From positions 372,001-436,000 of the forward strand of contig BLSF01000025.1 in NCBI GenBank assembly GCA_012862575.1: a stretch of DNA of 64,000 bases, in the 5' to 3' direction. This DNA comes from Parietichytrium sp. I65-24A. Lineage: Eukaryota > Sar > Bigyra > Thraustochytrida > Thraustochytriidae. Under the pieces are notes generated by a model, which saw only the letters and a list, made by a program, of their open reading frames with translations, had not been told where the DNA came from and did no database searches. Shown piece by piece: positions 30,268 through 41,018 of the stretch; positions within the stretch are counted from its first letter, which is position 1; every line of letters begins with the position of its first letter. A program made the translations under genes and the position numbers.

Positions 30268-31418
30268 ATGGCTTACGAATTGGAAACTTTCCGCAGCGTT
30301 TCCACGCCGGATGCCTTCAGTTTTTGGATGTCAGCATCTCAGTACGGCGGAGCATGTTGGGCAGTCTCCCAGACGTTTCTCGCGCTATTTATGCTTCACC
30401 GAAGGAGATTCGTATCGCGTACGCGAGTTCGCGTGATCAATTATCTTCTTGGAAACATCTTTTGCTCCATTCTCGGTTCGATAAGTATCGCAAATCAGGC
30501 GAGGCAACTGAGTGAAACTGGTAAGTCATTTGGTTGTCTTGAAAATGACTTGAAATATTTGAAACTTATTGTAAACCACAACCTCCAGATTGTTTTTGGT
30601 TTGCGAAAGGACCAGGGGTTTGTTACATTGCCGCAAACGCGTTCACGTACATGATCTTGCTTTGTCGTGCAGAGGCGACTAAAGGAACCGAAAGAAATCC
30701 TCTTCGTGAAAAAGTCACGCTCTTCTGCAAACTTATGACCTATTCCGCGCCTGGAGCTGCAATTTTTTACTGCATTGTGGCTCGCGGGGAGTTATTCTTT
30801 GCTGAGGGGTATTGTCTCTCAACCTTCGAGATTTCTGTTGCATGGATCGTACTCGCTCAAATGGTCGTAGTGAGTTCGGCATACTTATATCTCTTCATGG
30901 AACCTCTGTATGCGCACCTGAGAGTGATGGAATCAGCGAATGAGTCAGCCGGCAAAGAGGTCGTGAATCTCCGCGGCTTACGACGCGTGGGCCAGAAGAA
31001 CTTGAGGTGGAGTGTGTTCACGCTGCTCTCTTCGGTCCTCTTCTTGAGTTTCACCATAGGGCAGCTAATGTACGCAATGAACAATCCGTCTCCGGATGTA
31101 ATATGGATCAGGGCTGCACAAATGTTTTTCCACCTCTTGGATGTCCAAATCAATACCTTTGGAAGCCTTTCTATCACTTCCGGAATTTGGGCTCCCAGAA
31201 CTTGGAAGTTTTTGACTGCTTCAGAAAGCTCTGTTGGCCCAAAAAAGAGGCTTTCAAGCATCTACCCCAAAGGGTCCGCGGCCGACAGCAAAAAACAAGG
31301 CTCTACATTGAATTCGCAACTGGAGAACTCTCGCATTGGCAGCGCGAAGACTGATACCCCACGGCATCCCCAAGCAATCGCTTCGCCAACCTCACCGACT
31401 TCAGAGCTGACCAATTAA
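30268..31418 (+). CDS. Seven-transmembrane protein of unknown family, receptor-like; one intron
   Basis: Two exons, 30268-30520 and 30589-31418, are joined across a 68-bp intron (GTAAGT donor, CTCCAG acceptor, phase 1). They give 360 residues. The junction restores an open frame reading LSET-D-CFWFAKGPGVCY, which supports the model. Seven hydrophobic helices can be counted, including WAVSQTFLALFML, VINYLLGNIFCSILG, GVCYIAANAFTYMILL, SAPGAAIFYCIVARG, AWIVLAQMVVVSSAYL, TLLSSVLFLSFTIGQLM and AAQMFFHLLDVQINTFG. A basic loop before helix 6 (RGLRRVGQKNLRWS) and a Ser/Lys-rich C-tail are reminiscent of G-protein-coupled receptors. I do not recognise a named family, and there is no signal peptide. 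Confidence 0.72.
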
Positions 31419-33912
31419 TTCGAGCAGACTGCCAGAGGCACAATCAAGGAGCACATGCACTCGGGTGTGCAGTGATGAAAGCTCCCAGAGTGATTTAACT
31501 CTCTGCACTTCAAAGAGCATTGAAAGAAGCGATCTCGAAGAACCCCATGGACACGCATCTCTCGCATCTCTTCCCCTAGCCTTGTCTACCTTTCTCTTTT
31601 TGTAATGAGTAGACGTTTGGATCGACGCGAACCTGCCGTAAAAGAAGTTGATGCCCGGGAAGCTCACCACTTTGAGCTCGAGCCTCCGAAGGTACTAATA
31701 TCTGCTCAGAGAACCTTGACCACGCTGCGGCCGGTAGGCTTATTGCTTTCTCGTCCACGTGTCGGCAGCGATGAGATGATTTCTATTTCAAAGGCAAAAG
31801 GGGCAGAGTCGTTGCTTTTTTCGTAGAAGCCGCTTTAAAAAATGCAGAGAGCACAACAACCCTCATTGTCTCAGAGACAAATGTTGTGCAAAACAATAAT
31901 CACAAGGTCCTGGAAGGAGGTTCAATACATAGCAGTCACGGTGCTCAAGTCTACGACGTTATTTGCGCCAACGCAGCTAAAATTCACTGATGTTTACCTC
32001 CAAAGTAATAGGTTGCAAACTTTGGAGGAACTGGGATGAGACGCTTTTCATCTATCTCTAAAAGCATTAAAGATCTCGCTCTTTGGACATTTTGCTTCTG
32101 AAGGGCATTTTGCGTCTCCGTGTGTCTTGCAATACGAACGAAAATTCCAGCTCCTGGGCATATTTTCGTTCGACTGTGATCTCTTAGGTCCTCTTGCGCA
32201 TTCGGATTGGTTCACTTTTTTTGGCATCACAAAGAGCAGCGTTGGGAACAAAAATTACGTGCAGTGGTGGTGTAAAGAGGCCATGGGAGGTCAGTCTGAT
32301 CAAGTGTCTTCGCTCAGGAAAGATGGCCAGCCAGGAGAAGGATCAATGACGATTTTTTGAGGGTTGCGCAACAGACAGCTGAGAATTATTCATCTCTTCG
32401 AAAGAATAGGATCTCTTTGCAAAAGCCTCCTAAAAGCGAAAGATGGAAGAGGAGTTTTAAAAAAAGGCGAGGTAATTCACCTTCCAGTTCGTTGGTTCCC
32501 AACACTTATTGAATAAGGCTGTCCATAAAAAATATATATATTCCGCAACGGGTGGTCAGACTTGTGGTAAAGTTGCAATTCAATTTCAACTGCAAGCAAT
32601 TCCAAAAAAGAATTTCTGTTCACCAGTACCAGGTACCGATACTCAATCTCAGAGTATGTTCAAACTCTCGAGCGAAGAAGACCTCCGAAATGCAGGCAAA
32701 ATTCAGCTTGATATTCTGTTCTTTAGCTAATCCTAAAAAATGTTCTGACTGTGAATAAAACTGGAATCTGGAGCAAAAGAGCTGACCGTGAGAAAAGGAG
32801 TCGCCGAAGGAGGCACTCAGACTCGGAGAAGACGTGAGAAGACCCACCTACCCGGACTTTTGTGCTTTACAGTTAGAGTTCGAAACTGCCTGTGTCCAAG
32901 TGACAGCGAACGATTGAAGTAGTACCAGGCACTGATAGTAGTAGTGCGCAGCTGTATTTGCTAGCTAGAGCAAAGCCCGGCTTGGGGACATGCTGGACGC
33001 TTGTTGGGCCGCTGATTAGCACCAATACACACTCTTCTACCTCGTCAGTGTCTTTGTTGTCATTGTCGCCGTACCGGCACTATTACCAAATACTTGTTCG
33101 ATGAAGCAACCGTACCGCCGTCGAATTTGAAAAGAGGTGATAACCTGACCTGGATTTGGTGGGGATGAGGGTCGAAGAAGCGACACTCGCTCGTGTTCAA
33201 AATCTGCTTGGGTTCGAAATAGCATAAACCTTACGGAGAACCGTGGAACCCAGTCGGATCGAGGTGAATGGGGCGAAGTTCCTCTGTGGGGTGCTAGGCT
33301 ATTCTACCTGACTTTGCAGAGTAAATCGTTAGTTCAGGCAAGATTACCCCGTTTCAATTTTGCAAGCAAATCAGGGCCCTTCCCCACTCCCCAGTGAACC
33401 ATTTATTGATGATGGCGGGTCGAAAAGGATTGGGGTTCAACTGTATCTTTGAAGACTGCAATTTCAAGCGAATCGAGGGCTAGAATTCCTAGACCGCGAT
33501 TCCTGAAAGTAGGCTGCTGCCATCTGCTGCCTCCCAAAGTTTCGTTTTCCGGGTAGTGAGAACAATTTAAATACTTAGTAGCACCTTATCCCCCTGCTTA
33601 ACACTGGGATGAACCACCTGACCCAGGACAGCCCATCGGTCCTTCCCCGGCGTTCAATTCTACTATTCACACTTAAGACAAGCGATAGGAGTCCGAGGGG
33701 CTTGCAACTACCTCTCCAGATATCTTCACAAGCCAATCCCCGTAAACCACAAACCTCGGCATCCCGGAGCGTCGGTCAGCCAAGCAGACAGACAGACGAA
33801 GCAAGCAGCAGACAATTCGCGCGAAGCGAATAGCATCCGGCTGCGCGCGTCAAGAGCATACTGAGGAGAGACTTCCGCAACGAATCACGCCTGTATCCAA
33901 AGTTTAGCCAGC
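31419..33912. other. 2.5-kb gene-poor stretch upstream of cyclin B
   Basis: No gene can be supported. Two adjacent ATG frames at 31605-31826 (73 codons) and 31842-32039 (65 codons) are basic and without a recognised product. The second contains an LRR-like phrase (LQSNRLQTLEELG), which I judge insufficient. CTAGCTAG occurs at 32961-32968. The last 300 bp hold the cyclin B promoter and leader. Confidence 0.5.
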
Positions 33913-35133
33913 ATGTCTTCTCGGGTGGTCAACTCGTGGCAGGGGAGTCTCCGTTCCTCCAGCGGAGCAAAGGCGATGGAGAATCCAGCGACATCTGGTG
34001 CCGCGATTCCTCCGGGCGGATTTCCCCAGAAGAACATGATGGGAAAAGGAAAGGTAGGCCGGCCTGCCACCAGGAGCGCTCTTGGCGACATCTCGAACCG
34101 CACAAATAATCAGATGAACGCTGGGCTTGGGTTCAGAGCGGCGAAGAAGACTGGCCCGTCAACCTCAAAGCCATTTGCTATCGCTCAGCAAGATGAGTCG
34201 AAGATGGAGACATGCGTCGCCGACAACATCATTCGGGATGATGAAGACGATGACGTGCAAATGATGGACGAGAGCAGCCAGATGGACTCAACGGAACAGA
34301 TGGTGTCCGTCCACCATCTCCCGATCCCCGAGGTGGATAGATGCGACCTCAATGACCTGCATAACCCGAAATACGCCGCAGAGTACGTGAATGACATATA
34401 CGGGCACTTCCGCGAGGTGGAGTGCAAGTTTTTGCCTGACCCGAACTACATGGACAAGCAGAGCGATATCAACTCCAAGATGCGCGCTCTGCTGATCGAC
34501 TGGCTCATTCAGGTTCACGTCAAGTTTGAGCTTTTGCCACAAACTCTCTACTTGACGATAAATGTTCTTGACCGGTTTTTAGAACGCAAGGTGGTTCCTC
34601 GCCGCAAGCTCCAGCTTGTTGGATGTGCAGCTATGTTGCTTGCCTCCAAGTACGAGGAGATTTATGCGCCTGAGTGCTCCGAATTTGTTTCGATGTCAGA
34701 CAAGGCTTTTACCATCGAAGAGCTGCTCAAAATGGAGAGCATTCTAGTCAACGTTCTTGAGTTCCATTTTACCACACCGTCTCCATATACATTTCTCCGG
34801 CGCTACATGAAGGTGGCGTGCTCTACTGCCAAGACACAGCACTTTGCAACCTATCTCGTGGAGCGCTCTCTCCAGGAGTACGAGATGCTGAAGTTTAAGC
34901 CCTCGCTCATTGCAGCAACGTCACTCAACATCGCACAGACGCTCACGAATGACAGGCGAGCGTGGGGATCGACGCTGGTTCGCCATTCAGGTTATGTTGA
35001 AGCAGATTTGGAGGAGTGTACGGAGGCCATGAAGAGATTGTACAGCACGAATCAAAAAAATTACCTTCAGGCCGTGAACAAGAAGTACTCTAGCTCAAAA
35101 TACATGCATGTATCTTTGATTAGTCTGGAGTGA
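33913..35133 (+). CDS. Mitotic B-type cyclin
   Basis: This is 406 residues from the ATG at 33913. A perfect destruction box RSALGDISN (residues 54-62, RxxLxxxxN) marks it for APC/C-dependent degradation. The cyclin N-box follows at about 175-300, with MRALLIDWLIQVHVKFELL, LYLTINVLDRFL and LASKYEEIYAPE (the CDK-contacting helix). The C-terminal cyclin fold includes HFTTPSPYTFLRRYMK and KPSLIAATSLNIAQ. The size and the D-box position are typical for cyclin B, which activates CDK1 at the G2/M transition. Cyclin A is less likely, since the MRAILVDWL region and linker resemble B-type more, but an A/B intermediate cannot be ruled out. It is intronless. Confidence 0.94.
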   Translation: MSSRVVNSWQGSLRSSSGAKAMENPATSGAAIPPGGFPQKNMMGKGKVGRPATRSALGDISNRTNNQMNAGLGFRAAKKTGPSTSKPFAIAQQDESKMETCVADNIIRDDEDDDVQMMDESSQMDSTEQMVSVHHLPIPEVDRCDLNDLHNPKYAAEYVNDIYGHFREVECKFLPDPNYMDKQSDINSKMRALLIDWLIQVHVKFELLPQTLYLTINVLDRFLERKVVPRRKLQLVGCAAMLLASKYEEIYAPECSEFVSMSDKAFTIEELLKMESILVNVLEFHFTTPSPYTFLRRYMKVACSTAKTQHFATYLVERSLQEYEMLKFKPSLIAATSLNIAQTLTNDRRAWGSTLVRHSGYVEADLEECTEAMKRLYSTNQKNYLQAVNKKYSSSKYMHVSLISLE

Positions 35134-36018
35134 ATGAGATGAGCACACGTTGACATGTTGTGACACCACGAGCGAATCTTTTAGGTCTTGCTGCTCGCTA
35201 GGATTGGTAGACGCTGCTGCAGCGACAAGTGCGCTCCTGCTTGTGTGTGTGCAGGAATCTTCAATGGGTCGTTGAGCAATACAGCTCCCCCTTCGTTTGT
35301 ACACCTTGCTGACGCTCGTAACTGAGAAAAGTTAGTTACTTCAGAGTGATGCGTTCTTGGGATGATGAGGTGGATTCTTTGGAAGGGTTCATTAGACAAG
35401 CACCTAAAGTATACGTTGCAAAACTAAGTTTGTATTTTTTCTCCACTCCACCCATCTCGTCCCGTGTGCAGTTTTTTTAATTTTCATGGCTAACCTGATC
35501 TTGTTTTCATTTTCAAAGTCGTGGGTGTGGTTTTCAGGATTCGGGCAGACCATGGTGAGACTATTGTAGCTACAACTCTACTATTATCTACTAGGCTAGT
35601 TCTACAGATGGAGGAACAAACCAGTAGTCAACCGTGCTCTCTTGCTACTAGAGTAGCTCTACTATAGTAGAGAGTAAGACGCTTGGCTAGCTTGCTACTC
35701 TAGCTAGCACACTGTATCCCGGAAAATATTCGTTACATAGTCAAATCCTTGCTCGGGCCAAAACATGTTTTAATGTTTCTTGAATGTTTCATGAACCCAA
35801 AGCAATTTTTATGAGTAGATAAAGCTCAGGTCTTTCCAGCCATGTGCTTTGTTTGAATTGAATCCAAGTATTTTGTGCGCTACGCGTGTTCGCAATTTGG
35901 CATCTGCTAAGCAGTTTTACCTAGCTGAGTAGGAGGTAGTAGGACCTTGACTCTTACGATATACTACGTGGCTACCGGAAACTTGCCAATACGAATTCCA
36001 GCCGAGATGAGTTGCTTT
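35134..36018. other. Convergent intergenic region rich in CTAG/TAGTAG motifs
   Basis: About 880 bp between cyclin B and the minus-strand gene at 36019. From about 35565 to 35710 it is dense in CTACTAG, TAGCTAGC and related self-complementary strings, including CTAGCTAG at 35700-35707, and could fold into several hairpins. No gene is seen. Confidence 0.55.
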
Positions 36019-37242
36019 TCAATCAATCTGTATCGCTTGTGATTTCTTTTTAATGAACTGTTTTACATTATTGACCCGTCTCTTGAGCTTCTTGCAGTTT
36101 TCCTCATCTAAAAGCCAAGTATCGTCCTCGTAGGCAACCTTCAAGTTCTGCAGAACCTGCGTTGGAGTCTGACCCAAGTCCGCTTGTAACTTTTTCTGAA
36201 TAAACTGCTCAAAATGGGCAGGAATACCCAGTTGCCCGGTTCTTCCTGCTGCGAGAGCTCTACTCGTAGTCGGCTGCGCATTTCCCAAGGCTGGTACACG
36301 CGCACCTGTGGAGCTTGATGATTGACTCGGTGCGGCGGCCCCCTTCTTGCGGTGTGTTCGAATGTTTCCCATCCGCCGTATGAACTTAGTCTTGTTGGCG
36401 TCCAGCGATAGCCATTCCTTGTGGTCTTGCAAAGAGTCCAACGCTCGATGATAGCATTCAGCAGGAGGTACGGAGAACTTCCTGTCAATCTCGAGCTGAA
36501 TGAACATTTCCACATCATACGGCAGGTGGGAAACGGGTCCGCCTCCCTGTATTTTACCAGTTATGAAGTCCACGTACTGCGGCTCCTCCCTTTTCTTGGC
36601 GCACCGAGCGCGATAACTCAGCAACCTATCCAAAATAGATTTGACCTCGGATTCGGTGGGGATGTCACATCTGAAAGCGTTTTCAGGCATCAAGCGAAGC
36701 TTCTCGAGCACCCATGAATGATGCTGCTTGTCAATGCCCTCGTTGGCAATAATATGCGCAATAGTCGGATAGTGCTCCTTCCCGCACCGGGGCCCAAGTG
36801 TCTCACCTTTTCTTGGACGTCGAGCCCATCCGGGAAAGTAGTCTGACCAATCGAACGTGGAATGTTGTGCCAGCTGAAACTCGGGCTGCTCGATATCGCC
36901 TTTGCGAACGGTGAAACCAAGCTCATTTCGCTCCAGCATCTGGAATACTTTGCGGACACAGAACGCGATAAAGTCCTTTCGGTCCTCCTCCTCGTCCTCG
37001 TCAGCATCCTCGTCCGCCTCATGTTCTGGCACTGTTGCCTCGTCATCTTCATCGGACTCGAGATCGTCATCAACACCGTGAGCAGCAACAGCCGTATTCT
37101 GGAGAGAAAACTGCTCGTTGAGTGCCTCCTGGGCGCGTTTCTCGAATATCCTTAGACTCCTCAAAGGGCTGCAAGCAGTGACCGAAGCGCCAAACGTTGT
37201 CCAAGCTCGGTGGGGCAGTGCCTGCGGCACTCGTCCGGGTGT
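36019..37242 (-). CDS. Unrecognised acidic/basic protein; 5' end unresolved
   Basis: The frame is open for about 400 codons, to a TGA just above 37242, but contains no ATG until residue 98 of the open frame (about 36939). The true start is therefore missing or in another exon. One possible model begins at an ATG at 37283 and removes an 83-bp segment 37251-37169 (weak GTGTTT donor, CTTGCAG acceptor), which keeps the frame. The protein has a strongly acidic run (about 55-83), a Trp/Tyr-containing central domain (FDWSDYFPGWARRPRKG), and two similar C-terminal modules. These read about EMFIQLEIDRKF...KFIRRMGNIRTHRKK and EQFIQKKLQADL...KLKRRVNNVKQFIKKK. The basic modules suggest nucleic-acid binding. 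Function unknown; a transposon-derived gene is possible but unsupported. Confidence 0.5.
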   Translation of the reverse strand, partial: TPGRVPQALPHRAWTTFGASVTACSPLRSLRIFEKRAQEALNEQFSLQNTAVAAHGVDDDLESDEDDEATVPEHEADEDADEDEEEDRKDFIAFCVRKVFQMLERNELGFTVRKGDIEQPEFQLAQHSTFDWSDYFPGWARRPRKGETLGPRCGKEHYPTIAHIIANEGIDKQHHSWVLEKLRLMPENAFRCDIPTESEVKSILDRLLSYRARCAKKREEPQYVDFITGKIQGGGPVSHLPYDVEMFIQLEIDRKFSVPPAECYHRALDSLQDHKEWLSLDANKTKFIRRMGNIRTHRKKGAAAPSQSSSSTGARVPALGNAQPTTSRALAAGRTGQLGIPAHFEQFIQKKLQADLGQTPTQVLQNLKVAYEDDTWLLDEENCKKLKRRVNNVKQFIKKKSQAIQID

Positions 37243-37867
37243 TCAAAACACGTTCCGAGCCTGCAAGGGCAAGTTTTGGGCATTTTGCAACAAGTTCCAA
37301 CGTGGTTCCCTCACAAGGACCTTCCTCTCCACACTCAGGCACCGGAGCACGCACGCTCGCGCCACAAAGACACCGGTTTTGGAGGTTTCAAGCCTTCCGC
37401 CACCTCCCTGGCAGCTCAAACCCGACCCAGCAACAGCCGCACCATTAAATCGCACATAGTTAAATCCCCAGAGACTGGATATTAAGCAGGATACAGTGTG
37501 CTAGTAGCTAGAGCTAGCTACTAGTAGAGATGTACAATAGGGCAACGGTTACTTGGCTGGGTGTCCCCAAGCCTTGCAGCGGACAGTTTGCCATACTCAA
37601 ATTCCTCACTTCAGTCTGGCAGCTCGAAGATATTGTTGGCTTGGACAGTATCAATTCCTGTTTCGTGCTTGCCTTGCGTCGCTGGCGTAATCGCAGCCAG
37701 GAGTCGCGCGTCTGTGTGTCGTCGTTGACTGGCTCGCGAAATTTTCTTCACGAGAGGGCCTCTTCTGGTGGATTCAGCAGAGCCATTCATTCTCTGGCAA
37801 ACGGCAGGGCGTCGAGATTTGTGCTGTCTCGCGATCAAGGTCTACGTCAATCCTGAACGTAGAGAAA
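37243..37867. other. Region between the unresolved minus-strand gene and the CobW gene
   Basis: It may hold a 5' exon of the minus-strand gene (see that entry) and the promoter of the CobW gene. A self-complementary cluster CTAGTAGCTAGAGCTAGC lies at about 37501-37518. A plus-strand frame at 37530-37856 has no recognisable product. Confidence 0.45.
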
Positions 37868-39280
37868 ATGCCTGTCCCGTGTCAAATTGTAGTTCTCTGT
37901 GGATTCCTTGGTGCAGGTAAGTTGATTCCTTGAGATCTCGAACTTGAAAACAAACTGTAAATCCACTAAAAGCAACCTAAAATGTTCAATCACTGATGTG
38001 GTCAACTCACTATAGGTAAAACCACGTGCCTCTCCGCACTTCTTCAAGATTGTCCAACGAGTGTCAAGATTGGAGTCATTGCGAATGATGTTGCCAAAAT
38101 CAACATTGATGCAAAGCTGGTAAGTGAAGTTGTCACATCTGCGAGTGGAGCGATTTCCTCCATTCAGTTAGAAAACGGGTGTGCGTGCTGTACCGGGAGC
38201 GGCGACTTCACAAAGGCTATAGAATATCTTCTTGACTCAAATGAGTCAGCTCAAAACTTTGACTTTATTGTGGTGGAGACGTCTGGTGTCGCGGAGGTAT
38301 CTCAAATGAGACAAGTCATGGAAGCTTGTCCGAGTGTCCAAAGCGGCAGGGCCAAATTCTTAGGCATTGTCACTGTTGTTGATTCAAACGATTTCCTCAG
38401 TCAATATCGCAGCAGGGAAAGCCTTGACATGAGACAGGACCTGGTGGGTGCGGATGGAAGAGGTTCGCGTCGTCTGATTGTGGATCTTCTCGTGGAACAA
38501 GTGGAAGGGGCTGATGTAATTCTTTTGAACAAAATTGATCTGATCGAGACCGACGCGTCCAAGTACCCTACTCTTGCACATATCTCGGGAGCTTTGAATC
38601 CTCACGCCAGAGTTTTACCGTCTCTCCATGGAAATGTCGATCTATTAAATGTCTTCTCTGAAATGGCTGCGAGTTCAGAACTTGAACAAACACGCGGCAA
38701 CGCTTACATCATCGATAATCACGACCATGATCGTGACCAAAACGATACAGCTGAACATCACGCTCATGCTCACCATCACGAAGAGGAATGCAAGGGATGT
38801 TGCCACACCGACGAAGACGAACATGATTGCTGCGCACATGATACACCTGGTAGAGGGGGCAATCACACCTCAAAGTATGGAATCAAGTCCTTCACGTTCT
38901 CATCGCCTCATCCGTTCGATGGCCCAAAGCTGTCGGCATTTGTTCTCAAGCCCATGGCATCTGTGCAGCAGAGCTCTTCATTTCCTGCTCTCGACAAGCT
39001 AGACGAGAGCCAAGGAATTCCGTCGAACGTTTCTGAAGAAGCGTCAGCTGTCAACCCATTCCAAAACGTGCTGAGATCGAAAGGGTTTGTTTTCATCGGC
39101 GGAGCCCATCAGTCGCGGAAAATGTACTGGTCTCACGCTGGGAAGCATTTTGGTGTCGTCCCAAAGGGTTTTTGGGAGAACGAGGAAGCCAAGCAAGAGC
39201 TTGTATTCATAGGAGTGGACATGGATGAAGAAGCGATCACGTTAGCACTTACAAATTCCCTCCTGACGGCTGAGGATTGA
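37868..39280 (+). CDS. CobW/COG0523 metal-chaperone GTPase; intron splits the P-loop
   Basis: Exons 37868-37916 and 38016-39280 flank a 99-bp intron (GTAAGT donor, TATAG acceptor, phase 1). Joined they give 437 residues. The splice restores the P-loop GFLGAGKTT (12-20) inside codon 17, which makes the model secure. The family metal-binding motif GCACC is at 71-75 (ENGCACCTGSGD), followed by the GTPase signatures VVETSGVAE and LLNKIDLIE. A long His/Asp/Cys-rich insertion at about 250-302 (AEHHAHAHHHEEECKGCC, HDCCAHD) should bind metal, probably zinc. The C-terminal CobW_C domain follows (FVFIGGAHQSRKMYWSHAG). COG0523 proteins insert or distribute zinc or other metals; ZNG1 activates methionine aminopeptidase. 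The client here is unknown. Confidence 0.93.
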
Positions 39281-39481
39281 GCGATATGTAGCTCTAGTAG
39301 TTAGTGCACGGGGAAGCGAAATTGTTTATTCTCGCCACAAGAGAAAATACAAAATACAAACGTAGGTCTAGGAAACAGCGCTTTTCCTTAGGCTCTCGGG
39401 GAGCAAGTCACCCCCGACATAGTTTATTTTAATAAGGAAACTAAACTGCCGAGGCAAACAAAAACTGAAACGTCAGGAATT

Positions 39482-40480
39482 TCAAAGACCTTTGTTGCTG
39501 TAAACTTTGGTGATCAAGTTGCCATTCGAGTCCCGTAAGTTGTGAAACTGTGGCTCCAGCGAAGAGGTGTCCAATTCGAGAGTTTGCGGAAAGATGGCCA
39601 AAGTTGCAGGCAGCGCAAAGCAGAGAGCCCCAGTGATTGCAAAGAGCTCTGCAACCATCAGCGTGCGCTTTGGCAAAGTTTTCGGAACTGCGGCCATTAT
39701 TGCCGCTGGTAAGACCATAACGGGGATCGGCAGACCCAGGGAGCGCGAAAGGATGGTTTTCATTACACCTTGTTTGCCAGCTTCCTTCGAGACTCCGAGC
39801 TCTTTGCCATTCGCATCACGCACAATCACACCGTTGTCAATCTCCGGCTTTCGAGAAAAGTACACATTCGCGGCTCCTGCGGCGCCAACTGCAATGTATG
39901 GGACGACAAATGGTACTTTGGCAATCTTGCGGAACAGCGTAGGGCCATTATTTCCGAGCCATCGAAAAGCAAGCGCAAGGCCGCAGGAGGTTCCCACAGC
40001 AATGCCATAGCTGGTCAAGATTTCTTCCGTGGACATATCAGATCCAGATCTGTTGGCATAGTTTGTAGCCGAGTTGTAGCTTTGGTTCATCCACTGCCAA
40101 AACACGGTTCCGACGACAGAGTTCGCGTTAAGCATGCCAGCAACTATGGGGATGTTTGCAGGAATGAAGCCAGACATTCTAAAGGGGGCAGGGATGGACT
40201 CTCCAGTCCCTTTGTTCTTGACGGCATCCAAAATTTTCTTGGCATGCCAAAGTTGCTCATCGCTCACGTTGCTTGGCAAAGAGCCCTGCTCAAATTTTCC
40301 GAGCAAAGCCTCAGCTTCCTCAGCTTGCGTCTGAGTGACCAGTATCATACGGGGATCTACGACATCTAGAAATCCGAGAAACCGGCCTTGGTACGTTGAC
40401 TGGTCGAAGCGAGAGCCGTCCAGGGAGAAGGGTTTCTCTGGCGCGGCGGACCACGCCAGCACCGAACGAGCAGTCGCCAT
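39482..40480 (-). CDS. Sideroflexin, mitochondrial amino-acid (serine) transporter
   Basis: This is 332 residues from the ATG at 40480. It is collinear with sideroflexins: RFDQSTYQGRFLGFLDVVDP near the N-terminus, FRMSGFIPANIPIVAGML, the family signature FWQWMNQSYNSATNYANRS, and PYIAVGAAGAANVYFSR. About five membrane helices follow in the C-terminal two-thirds. SFXN1 imports serine into mitochondria for one-carbon metabolism; other members carry related small amino acids. Length matches the usual 320-330. It converges on the CobW gene with only about 200 bp between stop codons. It is intronless. Confidence 0.95.
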   Translation of the reverse strand: MATARSVLAWSAAPEKPFSLDGSRFDQSTYQGRFLGFLDVVDPRMILVTQTQAEEAEALLGKFEQGSLPSNVSDEQLWHAKKILDAVKNKGTGESIPAPFRMSGFIPANIPIVAGMLNANSVVGTVFWQWMNQSYNSATNYANRSGSDMSTEEILTSYGIAVGTSCGLALAFRWLGNNGPTLFRKIAKVPFVVPYIAVGAAGAANVYFSRKPEIDNGVIVRDANGKELGVSKEAGKQGVMKTILSRSLGLPIPVMVLPAAIMAAVPKTLPKRTLMVAELFAITGALCFALPATLAIFPQTLELDTSSLEPQFHNLRDSNGNLITKVYSNKGL

Positions 40481-41018
40481 GGAGAGAGAGAGGTCCTGGA
40501 GTATCTGTTTGCTCCGCTTTCTCGACCGAAATTCGGCGTGGCCGCTGGTGTAGCAAATTTAGGCCTGGCCTTTGCGTTTGGTTGGCGATCGACGTTGGTG
40601 TTTTGGATGCCGAAGCTTGTTACTCTGCCTTTGTTTTTCGCTCCGTCTGCTCCGTGCCTTGTGGCCTGCGCATGTCGGCAAATCTGGTGTACTTACTGTT
40701 AGTATACTCAGTACTCACTGTCACTGCTTAACTACTCGTAGTCAGGGTCAATCTTCTACAAGAACTAGAACCTACGAACGAGTGATTGCTGGAGTGAACG
40801 ACGATTCTGCACGAGCCTTTAATTGACACGTTCACAAGTGAAAAAGAAAAATAGTTTTGGTTGGTGCTAATAGGATAAAAACATTTCGATAGACATACTG
40901 TAAAAAATGAACAAAGCGCTCCGATCCGACAGACGAACACGAAGTAGCAAATGTCAGTCAGACCGAGAGTGACAGAGTACAGTCCTACCCAAGGTTCACA
41001 ACTCTGATTCCACAAGTC
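40481..41018. other. Intergenic region between sideroflexin and the kinase-like gene
   Basis: About 540 bp with no supported gene, holding the sideroflexin leader. An imperfect copy of the GTACTSAGTAC palindrome (ATACTCAGTAC) is at 40704-40714. It is followed at once by TCACTGTCA at 40715-40723. Confidence 0.55.

Noticed and set aside
29853-30269. 138-codon minus-strand frame with an ATG next to the seven-helix gene
   Set aside because: No recognisable features, and it overlaps the leader and start of a better-supported gene.
31605-32039. Two small plus-strand frames, one with an LRR-like phrase
   Set aside because: A single short LRR-like string without repetition or a convincing splice joining the frames is not enough.
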